DNA of 64,000 nucleotides from Treponema sp. (lineage in GTDB: Bacteria; Spirochaetota; Spirochaetia; Treponematales; Treponemataceae): contig JAFUDX010000032.1 of the NCBI GenBank assembly GCA_017464425.1, positions 124,001 to 188,000 on the forward strand, in the 5' to 3' direction. The position numbers and the translations under genes are program-made. This document shows positions 17,023 to 26,033 of this stretch, one piece after another. How positions within the stretch are numbered: position 1 is the first letter of the stretch; each line of letters begins with the position of its first letter. Below the pieces are notes generated by a model. The model was given only the letters and a program-made list of their open reading frames with translations. It did not search any database and was not told the origin of the DNA.

Positions 17023-17772
17023 TTAGCACCCCATGCCTCCGTCAACACCGAGCACTTGACCTGTGATGTAGGTGCTCAAATCGCTTGCGAGGAACAATGC
17101 CGCGTTCGCGATGTCCTCTGGCTTTCCAGCGCGCTTCAAGGGAAGTTGCTCTACCCACTGCGCTTTCATGTCGTCTTTGAGAACGGCAGTCATGTCAGTT
17201 TCGATGAATCCCGGCGCGATTGCGTTCACGCGCACGCCACGGCTTCCGACTTCCTTTGCGAGAGCCTTTGTGTAGGCGATGATTCCGCCCTTGCTCGCCG
17301 CGTAGTTCACCTGACCGCCCTGACCGTGCAAGCCGACAATCGAAGCCATGTTGATGATTGAGCACGATTTGTCTTTCGCGCGAATCATGTTGCTTGAAAC
17401 AATCTGGCTGATAAGGAACACGCTCGTAAGGTTCACACGAAGCACATCGTCCCAGTCCTCTTTCTTCATGCGGAACGAAAGCCCGTCGCGCGTGATCCCC
17501 GCATTGTTCACGAGAATGTCGAATGTGCCAGCCTCAGTGAGAGCCGCCTTTACGACTTCCGTGACCTGCTCGGCATTTCCGACATCAGCATAAATCTCAT
17601 GGAACGCGACACCGTTTTCAGAAGCGAGCGCTTCCAATTCAGCCTTGCCCGCGCTCGGCTTAGAGCACAAGCCCCACACTTCACAGCCATTCTTCAAGAA
17701 CGCCTCAACAATCCCGCGCCCAATTCCGCGCGAGCTTCCCGTTACAAGTGCTTTTTTATCTTTCAACAACAT
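17023..17772 (-). CDS. fabG: 3-oxoacyl-ACP reductase
   Basis: A 249-residue short-chain dehydrogenase reducing 3-oxoacyl-ACP with NADPH. Motifs: TGSSRGIGRG nucleotide loop, NNAG, catalytic Ser in MASIVG, YAASKGG (Tyr and Lys), PGFIETDM, and the C-terminal GQVLGVDGGMG. The frame is open upstream, but ATG 17772 has a GGAGAA Shine-Dalgarno and gives the standard FabG N-terminus. It lies downstream of fabD in the same direction, separated by 221 bp carrying short repeats. A second FabG-type gene at 39769 belongs to the polyketide-like operon. Confidence 0.92.
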   Translation of the reverse strand: MLLKDKKALVTGSSRGIGRGIVEAFLKNGCEVWGLCSKPSAGKAELEALASENGVAFHEIYADVGNAEQVTEVVKAALTEAGTFDILVNNAGITRDGLSFRMKKEDWDDVLRVNLTSVFLISQIVSSNMIRAKDKSCSIINMASIVGLHGQGGQVNYAASKGGIIAYTKALAKEVGSRGVRVNAIAPGFIETDMTAVLKDDMKAQWVEQLPLKRAGKPEDIANAALFLASDLSTYITGQVLGVDGGMGC

Positions 17773-17786
17773 AATTTTCTCCTTTT

Positions 17787-17990
17787 TTATCCACAGATTT
17801 CCACAGATACTCACAGATTATATTTTTTGAAGGGGGGAAGTCTCCCCCTTCGCGCCCACTTCGTTGGTCGCTACCCTCTCTACGGGGGATTCCCCCGTAA
17901 CGCCCCCATTTGAAAAGCGTGGTTTTAACCAAGCATCGAGAGATATAAACCACAGAAATCAGTGTTAATCTGTGATAATCTGTGGATTTA
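17787..17990. repeat. CACAGATT short-repeat element (inverted arrays)
   Basis: At 17787-17820 a CACAGAT unit recurs three times at exact 10-bp spacing, and at 17948-17988 the complementary AATCTGTG unit recurs at 10-bp spacing, so the two arrays face each other across the fabD-fabG gap. The first begins with TTATCCACA, which matches a DnaA-box consensus, but this appears to be part of the repeat. Confidence 0.6.
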
Positions 17991-17993
17991 TTT

Positions 17994-18950
17994 TTACAGT
18001 GCGTTAATCGCCTCTGCGGTGTTTACTGGCGTACAAGAGAGCGTTGCGCCCAACTCGGTCTGTCCCCACAAGCCGCTCAAAACTTTTCCGGGCCCCACTT
18101 CAAGCACGACCCATTCGTTTTCTTTGTCGCTCTGAATCAAATCCGCGAGGACTTTTTCTTCGTCTGTCCAGCGGACGGGGTGCGTAAGGTGGTCAACCGC
18201 GCTTACTTTTGCGGGTGCGCCTTCCGTGACCTTTTTGCCCGTGACATTGCTGAAAAGCGTGATTTTCGGGTCGCAGAACTGGTACGGCTCCAACGCAACC
18301 TTGAAATTGTCAGCCGCGCGCTGCATAAGCGGACAGTGGAACGGACCTGCAACCGCCAAACGCACGGTTCTTCTAGCACCCGCCGCCTTTGCCGCTTCCT
18401 CAGCTTTTGTAAGACCGTCACTAGTTCCTGAAATGACCGTCTGCTTCACGCTGTTAAGGTTTGCCGCATACGCGCCTTCGATTCCGTTTGCAATTTCTTC
18501 GACTTTCTCAGGCGGAAGACCAAGAATCGCGCTCATTCCGGGAGCATTTCCCGCGTTCTCTTCGGCAATCTGCTCGCAGACTTTCTGCATAATCGTACCG
18601 CGCTGAACGACCACATTGACGACATCCTCAAAAGAAAGAATTCCCGCAGCATACAGAGCCGGGAATTCGCCCAAAGAAAATCCCATCGCCGCGCTCGGCT
18701 CGATTCCCTTTGTTTTCAAAGCCGCCATAACCGCAAGGCTCGCCGCCGTAATAGCCAACTGGCTGTTGTCGCTTCTATTTAATTCAGTCTGCTCCGTTTC
18801 CCAGAGCAATTTCGGAATATCTTTTCCTGTTACTTTTGAAATCTCATCAATGACCTTGCGGGCTTCCGGAAACGCCTCGCAAACATCTTTCATCATTCCC
18901 TGCGCCTGTGCGCCCTGTCCCGGGAACAAAAATGCATACTTCTTAGCCAT
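17994..18950 (-). CDS. fabD: Malonyl-CoA:ACP transacylase
   Basis: A 318-residue acyltransferase loading malonyl groups onto ACP. It shows the N-terminal FPGQGAQ oxyanion motif, the catalytic serine in GFSLGEFPALYAAG, the arginine-bearing QRGTIMQ segment and the catalytic His in AGPFHCPLM. The length is typical. An AGGAG Shine-Dalgarno precedes the ATG, and a perfect hairpin and a 25-bp inverted repeat lie in its upstream region. It belongs to the dispersed fabD-fabG-fabF-fabZ set, all on the minus strand. Confidence 0.93.
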   Translation of the reverse strand: MAKKYAFLFPGQGAQAQGMMKDVCEAFPEARKVIDEISKVTGKDIPKLLWETEQTELNRSDNSQLAITAASLAVMAALKTKGIEPSAAMGFSLGEFPALYAAGILSFEDVVNVVVQRGTIMQKVCEQIAEENAGNAPGMSAILGLPPEKVEEIANGIEGAYAANLNSVKQTVISGTSDGLTKAEEAAKAAGARRTVRLAVAGPFHCPLMQRAADNFKVALEPYQFCDPKITLFSNVTGKKVTEGAPAKVSAVDHLTHPVRWTDEEKVLADLIQSDKENEWVVLEVGPGKVLSGLWGQTELGATLSCTPVNTAEAINAL

Positions 18951-18966
18951 CTGTTACTCCTATGTC

Positions 18967-18989
18967 ATTATCGGGCATGTCCCGATAAT
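18967..18989. repeat. Perfect hairpin in the fabD leader
   Basis: ATTATCGGG / CCCGATAAT arms around a CATGT centre, about 17 bp upstream of the fabD start. There is no T-tract, so it is not a terminator. It may be a leader structure or operator. Confidence 0.5.
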
Positions 18990-18998
18990 CTTTTCATT

Positions 18999-19023
18999 AT
19001 GACAAATTTTGTAAAAATGTCAT
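18999..19023. promoter_or_regulatory. 25-bp inverted repeat upstream of fabD, candidate operator
   Basis: ATGACA-N13-TGTCAT, 49-73 bp before the fabD start. It has the same arms and the same 13-nt spacing as the site at 13122-13146 upstream of fabF. Confidence 0.45.
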
Positions 19024-19092
19024 TTTCAATAAACATATAGTATAAAAATATAGAAATTTATTCAATAGAACAAAGAAGTCAGAACAGAGTTT

Positions 19093-19692
19093 TTACAGCA
19101 AATTTGGTTGCGCAGTTTCTGAGCCCTCAGATTCCAAAGATGTATCAGCAGCAGGAGCAGGAGCTTCTTCTTTCTTTTCCGCCTTCAATTCATCTGGCTT
19201 TATAGAAAGTTTTTGCCGCAATGCCCCAGAAGCCAAAAATGTATCAGACTTTCCGTTCACGCGGATGTAATTCTGCTGACCGTTCGCCGCATCTTTTCCG
19301 ACTTCAAAAGTCAAGTATTCCTTGCCGTTGTCGCTCACACGAACCGTGATTTTACTTCCATCAGTAAAGCCGTAGCGTTCATCTACATCGCCACCTGAAG
19401 ATTTTGAAATCACACTCAAAGTATGCAGACTTCTCACCGCATCAGAAATGAGTTTCGCCTTTCCCGTATCGGCTTCCTCGTCGTTTACTTTCCAAAAATC
19501 GCCGTAGCGTTTGAGGGTAATCGTGCCGTTTTGCGCAGACGCAATTTCAATCGTGTCATAAGTCTTATCGATGATAAAATCCTTCACGCTCGACCGACTC
19601 CCCGCAATCACCTGAATCACATAAATCAGAGCCAGCACCACCACAGCGCACGCCAGTACCGTCTTTCTAAGCATTAATTTATTTGTAAACAT
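19093..19692 (-). CDS. DUF4340-domain membrane-anchored protein of the Gld-like ABC operon
   Basis: 199 residues with an N-terminal membrane helix (about 9-29), a DUF4340-type beta-rich region (GTITLKRYGDFWKV, VDERYGFTDGSKITVRV, LTFEVGKDAANGQQNYIRVNG) and a low-complexity acidic/proline tail. It is short for the family, covering one DUF4340 repeat. It follows the GldG-like gene and completes an ATPase-permease-GldG-DUF4340 operon, a layout known from spirochaetes and other bacteria. The Shine-Dalgarno is GGGAGA. Function beyond membership in this complex is unknown. Confidence 0.75.
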   Translation of the reverse strand: MFTNKLMLRKTVLACAVVVLALIYVIQVIAGSRSSVKDFIIDKTYDTIEIASAQNGTITLKRYGDFWKVNDEEADTGKAKLISDAVRSLHTLSVISKSSGGDVDERYGFTDGSKITVRVSDNGKEYLTFEVGKDAANGQQNYIRVNGKSDTFLASGALRQKLSIKPDELKAEKKEEAPAPAADTSLESEGSETAQPNLL

Positions 19693-19712
19693 TTTTCTGT
19701 CTCCCTAAGCAT

Positions 19713-19791
19713 TTAGTTAGAAGTTAGCAATTAGCAGTGAGCAGTTTTTCATTAACTGCTCACTCCTCACTTCTCACTGCTAACTACTCTA
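19713..19791. repeat. TTAGCAGT/GAGCAGT intergenic repeat overlapping the GldG-like stop
   Basis: A repeat built from TTAGCAGT and GTGAGCAGT words, with perfect inverted arms AGTGAGCAGTT (19736-19746) and AACTGCTCACT (19754-19764). Its distal part encodes the last residues (VVSSEK) and stop of the upstream gene. Relatives are at 22624-22693 and 46863-46890. Confidence 0.6.
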
Positions 19792-21878
19792 GTATCATTT
19801 GGATTATATTTTTCTCGAATCGCTTGTTTTTTCGCTTTGATTTTGAGCAAGACGATGAGACCTGCGAGCGCAACGAGCACGACTAAGCCGATTTCGTTGA
19901 AATATTTCGCAAAGTTTGATGCAGCCGTGCTCTTTACGGTGAGCGTGTTGAGCGAAAGACCTTTGGTGCGCATGGTGCACAAATCTTCCTCGCCGTTTAA
20001 GTAATCGACCGCATTCCGCACGAACATCGAAACAGGCTGGCTTCCTTCCGCGTCAATAAGCTGGGCATTGTTAAAGAGCGGGATATGTCCGCCACCCAAA
20101 ATTGAGCTTCCGATTACGAGAATCTTTCCGTTCTGAATTGATTTTGAAATATGCTCGTTCGTTGCGATTGAGTCAGCAATTTCGCTAGCCTTCGCCTCGC
20201 CCTCTGCCGTTTCTGACTTCGGTTTTCCGCTGAAAGCTGAAGAGAATTTTCCTTCGACCAAAACCGCGAGATTTTCGCTTGCCATCGTTGATTTGTCGCT
20301 CGGAACGGAGATAAATCGCGGGTCTGCGCTGATGTTCGATTCGACCGTCCAGGATTCTTTTGACGATTTTGCGAGCACCGTGACACGAGCGTCCTTGTTT
20401 TCCTTTGCCGCGCTCACATCAATCGGGGCATTCTGGAAGAAAATCACATAGCCCAAGTTTTTGGTAATCGGGCTTTTTTGGTCGAGCGTGTTTTTCTGCA
20501 TCATCGGGGCGACATAGAAATTCATCTTTCCGTACTGTCGGTCAACCTGAGAGAAACAGTTCGTGTCATAGACATATTTTTTGCCGACCGAAATTCCCCA
20601 CTTTTCAAGATTTTTCTCGATTCCCGTGTTGATTGGCGTGTAAGTCGGGGCAGAATACGGATTTGCTTGGCTTTCCTCAAACGGGTCAAGGAAGAGAAGC
20701 ACATTTCCGCCTTTCAAAACATACTGGTCGATTTTGTACAATTCTTCGTCAGTGAATGACGATTTCGGACCGTTGATGATAATACTCGTAAGCGACTGCG
20801 GAATTTCTTCCTCGGCAAGTTTGATTTCTTTGAGCGTATAGCGGTCTGAAATCAATTTTGCGAAAACCGACTGCGAAGCTTGCCCATACTGCGATTCTTC
20901 GCTCAATTCAAGTTCGCCGTGACCGGTGATGTAGCCGACTTCCTGTGATTTTGAGACGATTGACTTCAAACTTTCTTCTATTTGAACATCAAGATTTTCA
21001 AGCCCCGTAATCATGTTCCGACCGAAGAAATCGCGCGTCATTTTGACAGGGAACACGCTCACTTTTTCGCCGTATTCAAGCACCAAGCCGATTGCGCCCG
21101 TGCCCTGCCCCAAAGCAGGGTCGTTCCAGTTGAGGCTTTGGATTCCGTATTTTTCAACAAGTGACAGAATTTCGGCTGGATTTGGCTCAACGCTCGTGAA
21201 AGTGATTCGGTTCTTGTTCTTTTTGTTGATTTCGTTGTACGCCGAACGGATTTCATCTTCCATCTGATTGAAGCCGATGATTTTGAAGTCCGCAAGTTTC
21301 TTGGTCGCATAGAGCGTGAGCTTGACTTCGCCCTGCAAGCCCGAAAGTGCGCTCGTTGTTGAAACCATGTTTGAAATCGTGGTGGTGATTCGGTATTCCA
21401 AGCCGTCCGTTGAAGTGAGCGAATCAAGCGTTTCAATTCTGTCCGCATAAAGAAGAACGAGCCCCATCCACACGCGCTTTACGCCGACTTCGTTGTTTTT
21501 GAGTTCCTGAATCTGAATCTGATTCAAACCGTACTCGCGGGCAGCCTTTTCATTCTCCGCCTTTTTCATATCGACGAATTCATACGAAAAATTGCTGTTT
21601 GCCGCCGCCTTGTACTCGACCAAAATGTCCTTGATGTACTGATACACGCTCGAATACGGCGCGTTCAAGTTGTCCGAAAAGAAAACTTTGACCGAAAGTG
21701 GCTCTTCCAGCGTTTTTACAACCTGCGCACTCCCCTTTGAAAGCGAATACGACTTTGGGGAAGTGAGGTCGATTCGGAAATACGCGCGAGAAACAACCAG
21801 ATTTGCGAAAATCAAAAGAAGAATGAATAATAAAATATCACTTTTTGGACTCTTTAGGTATTTAAGAAAATTTTTCAT
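19767..21878 (-). CDS. GldG-like ABC transport auxiliary protein
   Basis: A 703-residue protein with an N-terminal membrane helix (about 15-33), a large extracytoplasmic ABC_transp_aux region, and a C-terminal helix (about 665-685) before a basic tail. Recognisable segments include ITGHGEL and a LFLDPF segment of the GldG-like substrate-binding domain. It overlaps the permease gene by one base (TAATG), so translation is coupled. Homologues act with GldA/GldF in gliding in Bacteroidetes, but in non-gliding spirochaetes the exported substrate is unknown. The last residues are encoded by an intergenic repeat. Confidence 0.85.
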   Translation of the reverse strand: MKNFLKYLKSPKSDILLFILLLIFANLVVSRAYFRIDLTSPKSYSLSKGSAQVVKTLEEPLSVKVFFSDNLNAPYSSVYQYIKDILVEYKAAANSNFSYEFVDMKKAENEKAAREYGLNQIQIQELKNNEVGVKRVWMGLVLLYADRIETLDSLTSTDGLEYRITTTISNMVSTTSALSGLQGEVKLTLYATKKLADFKIIGFNQMEDEIRSAYNEINKKNKNRITFTSVEPNPAEILSLVEKYGIQSLNWNDPALGQGTGAIGLVLEYGEKVSVFPVKMTRDFFGRNMITGLENLDVQIEESLKSIVSKSQEVGYITGHGELELSEESQYGQASQSVFAKLISDRYTLKEIKLAEEEIPQSLTSIIINGPKSSFTDEELYKIDQYVLKGGNVLLFLDPFEESQANPYSAPTYTPINTGIEKNLEKWGISVGKKYVYDTNCFSQVDRQYGKMNFYVAPMMQKNTLDQKSPITKNLGYVIFFQNAPIDVSAAKENKDARVTVLAKSSKESWTVESNISADPRFISVPSDKSTMASENLAVLVEGKFSSAFSGKPKSETAEGEAKASEIADSIATNEHISKSIQNGKILVIGSSILGGGHIPLFNNAQLIDAEGSQPVSMFVRNAVDYLNGEEDLCTMRTKGLSLNTLTVKSTAASNFAKYFNEIGLVVLVALAGLIVLLKIKAKKQAIREKYNPNDTRVVSSEK

Positions 21879-22603
21879 TATCGTGCTTCCCCCGTTGATT
21901 TCAGTGACTCTACGGTCAGAACAAAAAACAGTGCCGTGAGCGAGACAAAATAGAGCAAGTCACGAAAATCGATGATTCCCCGCGAAATCGACTCAAAATG
22001 AGAATACGCCGAGAAAAAATCGAAGAACTGAACCACGCTCGCTGGCATGAAAATCAAGAAACTTGAAATGAGCGTGAACACAATGCAGATTGCGAGTGCG
22101 ATGAAGAACGCGATAATCTGATTTTTTGTGACGCTCGACGCGAACAAGCCGATTGCGCTGAACGACGCGATGAGAAAGAGCGCGCCCAAATAGCCGCCAA
22201 TCATCGGCCCCGCATCAGGCTTTCCGAAAATAAAGCAAGTGATTGCGTAAAACAGCGTGGGAACGAGCATGACCGCCCCCGACACGAACGAAGCGAGGAA
22301 TTTCCCCGTCACGATTTCAAGTTCCGTCACCGGGAGCGTGAGCAGCGTTTCATATGAGCCGCTCCGTTTTTCCTCAGCCAACAGGCGCATGGTGAGCGCG
22401 GGAATGAAAAATGAGAGAATAATCGGCAACAGACCGAAGAACTGTCGCAATTCCGCGCGGTTATTCAGGAAAAATGTGTTGAAGAACAAAAATCCCGAAG
22501 CCAGCAAAAACAGCCCCGTCACAATATACGCGATAGGACTTGAAAAATACGATTTTATTTCCCTGCGAAAGATAATCACCGCAGGTGAAGCATTTTTTTT
22601 CAT
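21878..22603 (-). CDS. ABC-2 type permease (GldF-like)
   Basis: A 241-residue membrane protein with six predicted helices and the conserved family segment MRLLAEEKRSGSYETLLTLPVTELEIVTGKF of ABC-2 permeases. The ATG at 22603 is chosen for its AGGAG Shine-Dalgarno and MKKNASPAVIIFRREIKSYF start; the frame runs 12 codons further upstream through repeat sequence. It lies between the ATPase and the GldG-like gene and forms the membrane channel of that exporter. Confidence 0.88.
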   Translation of the reverse strand: MKKNASPAVIIFRREIKSYFSSPIAYIVTGLFLLASGFLFFNTFFLNNRAELRQFFGLLPIILSFFIPALTMRLLAEEKRSGSYETLLTLPVTELEIVTGKFLASFVSGAVMLVPTLFYAITCFIFGKPDAGPMIGGYLGALFLIASFSAIGLFASSVTKNQIIAFFIALAICIVFTLISSFLIFMPASVVQFFDFFSAYSHFESISRGIIDFRDLLYFVSLTALFFVLTVESLKSTGEAR

Positions 22604-22623
22604 ATAAAAAACTCCTGTAAAAA

Positions 22624-22693
22624 GGTTAGCAGTTAGCAATGTGCAGTTAGCAGTTTCAACTTCTCACTGCTAATTGCTCACTGCTCACTCTCT
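22624..22693. repeat. TTAGCAGT/GAGCAGT intergenic repeat overlapping the ABC ATPase stop
   Basis: Words TTAGCAGT, TTAGCAAT and GTGCAGT on one side face ACTGCTAATTGCTCACTGC on the other. The final Ser-Glu-Gln and TGA of the ABC ATPase gene lie inside the element. Same family as 19713-19791. Confidence 0.6.
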
Positions 22694-23625
22694 ATCGTCA
22701 GTCCGTGGAAGATGTCTTCGAGGCTGTTCTTGCGGACGGAAAGCTCGTAGATTGTCCAGTTTTTGCTTGCGCACAGGCGGAACAAATCCGGGCGGATTTC
22801 TTTGCCGTCTTTTGCGCTCACGATGAACGAAACGGCTTTTTCCGCCGATTCGATTTTGTCGCCCTCAGTCGCGGTGCAGCCTTCCACATTATCTATAGAA
22901 GAAATTGCACTCTTCGCCTCGTCCTCGCCCGCGCCGTCAAGCTGGATAAAGACCGTCTCGGAATGCCCGTATCGTTCGCGGAGTTCCTGCGTGGGGCTGT
23001 CGGCAACGACCTTTCCCTTTGAGATGATAATCACTCGCCCGCAGAGCATTTCGACTTCGCTCAAAATGTGCGTTGAGATGATGACCGTGCGCGTTTTTCC
23101 GATTTCGCGGATAAGATTTCTGACATCTTCAATTTGGTTCGGGTCAAGACCGCTCGTCGGCTCGTCAAGAATGAGGATTTCAGGGTCGTTCATGAGCGCA
23201 TGAGCCAAGCCGACACGCTGTTTGTAGCCGCGCGAAAGCTCCGAGATATTCTTGTGCATGACTTCTTTTAGACCGCACTCCTCGCAGAGTTTGGGGATTT
23301 TTTCATCCGCATTCTGATTCTGCATGAGCGCGACATAGCGAAGGTACTCCTCGACAATCATGTCGGCGTAGAGCGGCGCGCTTTCCGGCATGTAGCCGAT
23401 TTTGCGCTTTGCCTCGACCGCATTCTGCTCGATGTCGATGCCGTCAATCAGCACCGTTCCGCTCGTTGGCTTAAAAAATCCGGTAATCATGCGCATGGTG
23501 GTAGACTTACCCGCGCCGTTTGGTCCCAAAAGACCGACAATCTGCCCCGTCGGAATCGAAAAGCTGACATCATCGACAGCCTTGAACTCGCCGAAGCGTT
23601 TAGAAAGATGTGAAACTTCAATCAT
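22678..23625 (-). CDS. ABC transporter ATP-binding protein (GldA-like)
   Basis: A 315-residue ATPase with Walker A GPNGAGKST near residue 34, Q-loop, signature ELSRGYKQRVGLA, Walker B ILILDEPTSGLD and the switch histidine in IISTHILSEVE. The C-terminal extension (about 225-315) is typical of the long GldA/CcmA-type ATPases. It heads the exporter operon and is divergent from the HAD gene, leaving 60 bp for two promoters. Its last residues fall in a short repeat element. Confidence 0.9.
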   Translation of the reverse strand: MIEVSHLSKRFGEFKAVDDVSFSIPTGQIVGLLGPNGAGKSTTMRMITGFFKPTSGTVLIDGIDIEQNAVEAKRKIGYMPESAPLYADMIVEEYLRYVALMQNQNADEKIPKLCEECGLKEVMHKNISELSRGYKQRVGLAHALMNDPEILILDEPTSGLDPNQIEDVRNLIREIGKTRTVIISTHILSEVEMLCGRVIIISKGKVVADSPTQELRERYGHSETVFIQLDGAGEDEAKSAISSIDNVEGCTATEGDKIESAEKAVSFIVSAKDGKEIRPDLFRLCASKNWTIYELSVRKNSLEDIFHGLTIESEQ

Positions 23626-23673
23626 TTTTGAACTTTTTCCTACAAAAATAAAAACTAAATACGCAAAATAGGT

Positions 23674-23679
23674 TATACT
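23674..23679 (+). promoter_or_regulatory. -10 element of the HAD gene, leaderless start
   Basis: TATACT followed by exactly 6 nt and the ATG at 23686. No Shine-Dalgarno at a usable distance. Confidence 0.55.
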
Positions 23680-23685
23680 TTTTTC

Positions 23686-24372
23686 ATGAAAAATGCAATT
23701 TTTACGAATATGAAAACCGCGATTTTTGATATGGACGGCACGATTTTGGATTCAATGGGCATGTGGCACGGAATCGGGAAAATCTACCTTGAACGCATGA
23801 ACATTACACCACGAGAGAATCTTTGGGAGGAAATCAAGCGATTCAATCTCGTGGAAAGCGCGGATTATTTTATCGAAAAATACAATGTGAAAAAGAGCCG
23901 TGAAGAAGTCATGCAGGACATTCGGAATATCATCAGCGACTATTACGGAAAAACCTTACAGCTCAAAGAGGGCGCACGCGAACTGCTTGAAACGCTGAAC
24001 GAAAAGCACATTCCCTGCGTGCTTGCCACCGCCACCGACCGAGCGAGCGTGCTTGCGTGCATGAGGCGGCTCGACTGCGAAAAATATTTCGTCAAGATTC
24101 TCACTTGCCTTGAATACAACACTACGAAGTCAGAGCCAGTGATTTTTGAAAAGTCTGCGGAAGTGTGCGGAGTAAAGAACGAAGAAGCCGTCGTGTTTGA
24201 AGACGCGCTCCATGCGCTCAGAACGGCACATAATGCGGGCTTCAAAACATGCGCGGTCTACGATGAAAGCGACGAAGAGCGAACCGAGCCGCCACTTACC
24301 GACTGGGAGCGAATGTTGAATATCTGCGACGCAAGCTGTCTGTCGCTAAGGGAAGTTATTTCATCATTTTGA
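23686..24372 (+). CDS. HAD-superfamily phosphatase (phosphoglycolate/beta-phosphoglucomutase-like)
   Basis: 228 residues with the HAD motifs: FDMDGTILDS (nucleophile Asp15, acid/base Asp17), LATATDR (motif II Thr), the TKSEP lysine and VVFEDA (motif IV). An alpha-helical cap inserted after motif I makes it a subclass-I HAD of the PGMB/Gph kind; the substrate cannot be told. A second Met at codon 9 (MKTAIFDMDGT) is a possible start, but the TATACT box 6 nt before 23686 favours the first. The gene overlaps the convergent peptidase gene by 17 bp. Confidence 0.85.
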   Translation: MKNAIFTNMKTAIFDMDGTILDSMGMWHGIGKIYLERMNITPRENLWEEIKRFNLVESADYFIEKYNVKKSREEVMQDIRNIISDYYGKTLQLKEGARELLETLNEKHIPCVLATATDRASVLACMRRLDCEKYFVKILTCLEYNTTKSEPVIFEKSAEVCGVKNEEAVVFEDALHALRTAHNAGFKTCAVYDESDEERTEPPLTDWERMLNICDASCLSLREVISSF

Positions 24373-25012
24373 CGACAGATTTGTAATTCGGCATGAAGCG
24401 AGCGACCGTTGCGTAGAAGTTTTTGTCGTGCGAGATGTTCAAAAAGTGCACTAGTTCGTGCAAAACCACATAGTCGATGCAGATTTGCGGAAAGCGGAGC
24501 AATTCGTAGTTTAAGGTGATTGTGTTCGTGCGGCGGTTGCAACTCCCCCACATTGATTTGAGTTTCCGCCCTTTGAGCGTGATTTCGCTGAGAGTGGGCA
24601 TTTTCTTTATAAGTTCGGTGTTTTCAAAAAGGTGATACTGTTTTTCAAGCGTGGCACAGAAGGTTTCAAGGGCGAGCGATTTCCATTTTTGAGAATAAAG
24701 CCGTTCCCCTTGCCCCGCCGATTGTGCGGAATTCGTTTCGCCCAAAAAGTCAGAATCTTGCAAGCCGAGCGAAAACGCGACTGAATCTTCGCTGAGAGAA
24801 TCGCTTTTTAATAGAAGAGATTTCACTTTTTCGACCGATTTTTGAATCCATGCCGATTTTGCATTGATGAATTCTTCGATTTTTGCGTGGGAAGAAAGGT
24901 GCGGCACGGAGCAAAAAACATTCCCGTCTTGGTCAACGCACAATCGGAACGAGCGGATTCGTTTTTTGGAGACAGTGATTTGAATGTCGGTGTTCGGTAT
25001 GGTGTAAATCAT
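24356..25012 (-). CDS. YgjP-like (DUF45/WSS-type) metallopeptidase-domain protein
   Basis: A 218-residue protein ending in the zinc motif VVLHELVHFLNISHDKNF (HExxH plus a third His), preceded by the family-typical KSMWGSCNRRTNTITLNYELLRFP. This is the YgjP/M48-like family, often annotated as SprT-like or 'DUF45'. The N-terminal third contains the KRIRSFRLCVDQDG beta-hairpin. It starts 2 nt after the stop of the DUF1232 gene and so is co-transcribed. The physiological substrate is unknown. Confidence 0.88.
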   Translation of the reverse strand: MIYTIPNTDIQITVSKKRIRSFRLCVDQDGNVFCSVPHLSSHAKIEEFINAKSAWIQKSVEKVKSLLLKSDSLSEDSVAFSLGLQDSDFLGETNSAQSAGQGERLYSQKWKSLALETFCATLEKQYHLFENTELIKKMPTLSEITLKGRKLKSMWGSCNRRTNTITLNYELLRFPQICIDYVVLHELVHFLNISHDKNFYATVARFMPNYKSVVKMMK

Positions 25013-25014
25013 TT

Positions 25015-26022
25015 TTAAAAGTGAATTTTTGCAGTATATATTAAAATCAGCAACGCGCCGTTCACCACGAGAATCGCAATCGTGGAAATGAACAAAAACC
25101 GCAGGCGGCGCACATACTGAACGGCGAGCGAAAGCAAGTCGGGGTACTTTTTGTTGATTTCACCGAGCGGAAGTTTGCTTTTAATCACAAAAATGTCGTC
25201 AAGCGTAATCGCATCGTTCTGAATTTTCACGCCGCCGAGTTTTTCAAGCGCAAAGCGGGCAACAGCATTCGCGCTCACGGGAATAAAAATGCTCCGACCA
25301 ATAGCCTTTTGGATTCGGTTTTTCTCGCCTTTCGCGCCCTTCCAATTCTGAACAAAGCGAGAAATGTGCTTCCGATTCTGAATCGCCGAAAACGCAAGCC
25401 GAAGAATCGTAAAAATGAGCGTCACCCGAAAAATCATGGAAGCAACCGTGTCGTTCACTTCGGCGGGAAAGGGCTTAAAAAACAAAATCACGCAGCCCGC
25501 AAGCGAGCAAAACAAGCCCACAAACGACCACACGACCGCCTGCACGCAAAACGAGCGGATTTCAGGCTCAATCACTTCCTGAACCGAGTCCAACGCCTTT
25601 TCTTCAATGACATGAGAAAGCCCGCCCGTCTTTTCAGCCCACTTTTTGTACGCAGAGACCGCATCGGAAATGAGCTTTAGGCACAAGCCGACCATTCCCG
25701 CGTCATCAAGCAAGCCCGCAAGGGGCACGACATCGGGAATCACATCAAGCGGCGAGAACACATAGATGAGCGTGAACACAATCGCGGCAAGGTTCGATTT
25801 TGAAAGCCCCGTGTACTCGCGCCGAGCCACCGCCTTCACCATGTCAACGAGGCAGAAAATCTCGTCAGAAAACTGTGAGAGAAAGCCCGTCACCGATTTT
25901 TGCTTGATTTTCTCTTCATTTTTGACCACCGTGTCCAAGTCGCGCTCCGTCGGCGTTTTGTGAAGAAACGAGTCGAAGATTTTTTGCAAGCGGGAGCTTT
26001 GTTTTTCGGTCAGTTGGGGCAT
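25015..26022 (-). CDS. DUF1232 (YkvA-like) membrane protein
   Basis: 335 residues. The DUF1232 signature is near residues 90-125 (FSPLDVIPDVVPLAGLLDD), followed by two hydrophobic segments near 165-205 and a C-terminal helix (about 310-330). The N-terminus is charged and probably cytoplasmic. The family has no firmly assigned function. It sits between the second ATPase gene (11-nt gap) and the YgjP-like gene (2-nt gap), in one apparent operon. A GGAAGAG Shine-Dalgarno supports the ATG. Confidence 0.8.
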   Translation of the reverse strand: MPQLTEKQSSRLQKIFDSFLHKTPTERDLDTVVKNEEKIKQKSVTGFLSQFSDEIFCLVDMVKAVARREYTGLSKSNLAAIVFTLIYVFSPLDVIPDVVPLAGLLDDAGMVGLCLKLISDAVSAYKKWAEKTGGLSHVIEEKALDSVQEVIEPEIRSFCVQAVVWSFVGLFCSLAGCVILFFKPFPAEVNDTVASMIFRVTLIFTILRLAFSAIQNRKHISRFVQNWKGAKGEKNRIQKAIGRSIFIPVSANAVARFALEKLGGVKIQNDAITLDDIFVIKSKLPLGEINKKYPDLLSLAVQYVRRLRFLFISTIAILVVNGALLILIYTAKIHF

Positions 26023-26033
26023 TTTTCTCTTCC

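Noticed and set aside
17787-17795. DnaA-box-like TTATCCACA here and near 48152, possibly an origin
   Set aside because: The match is part of the CACAGATT repeat; there is no cluster of boxes, AT-rich unwinding region or dnaA/dnaN gene.
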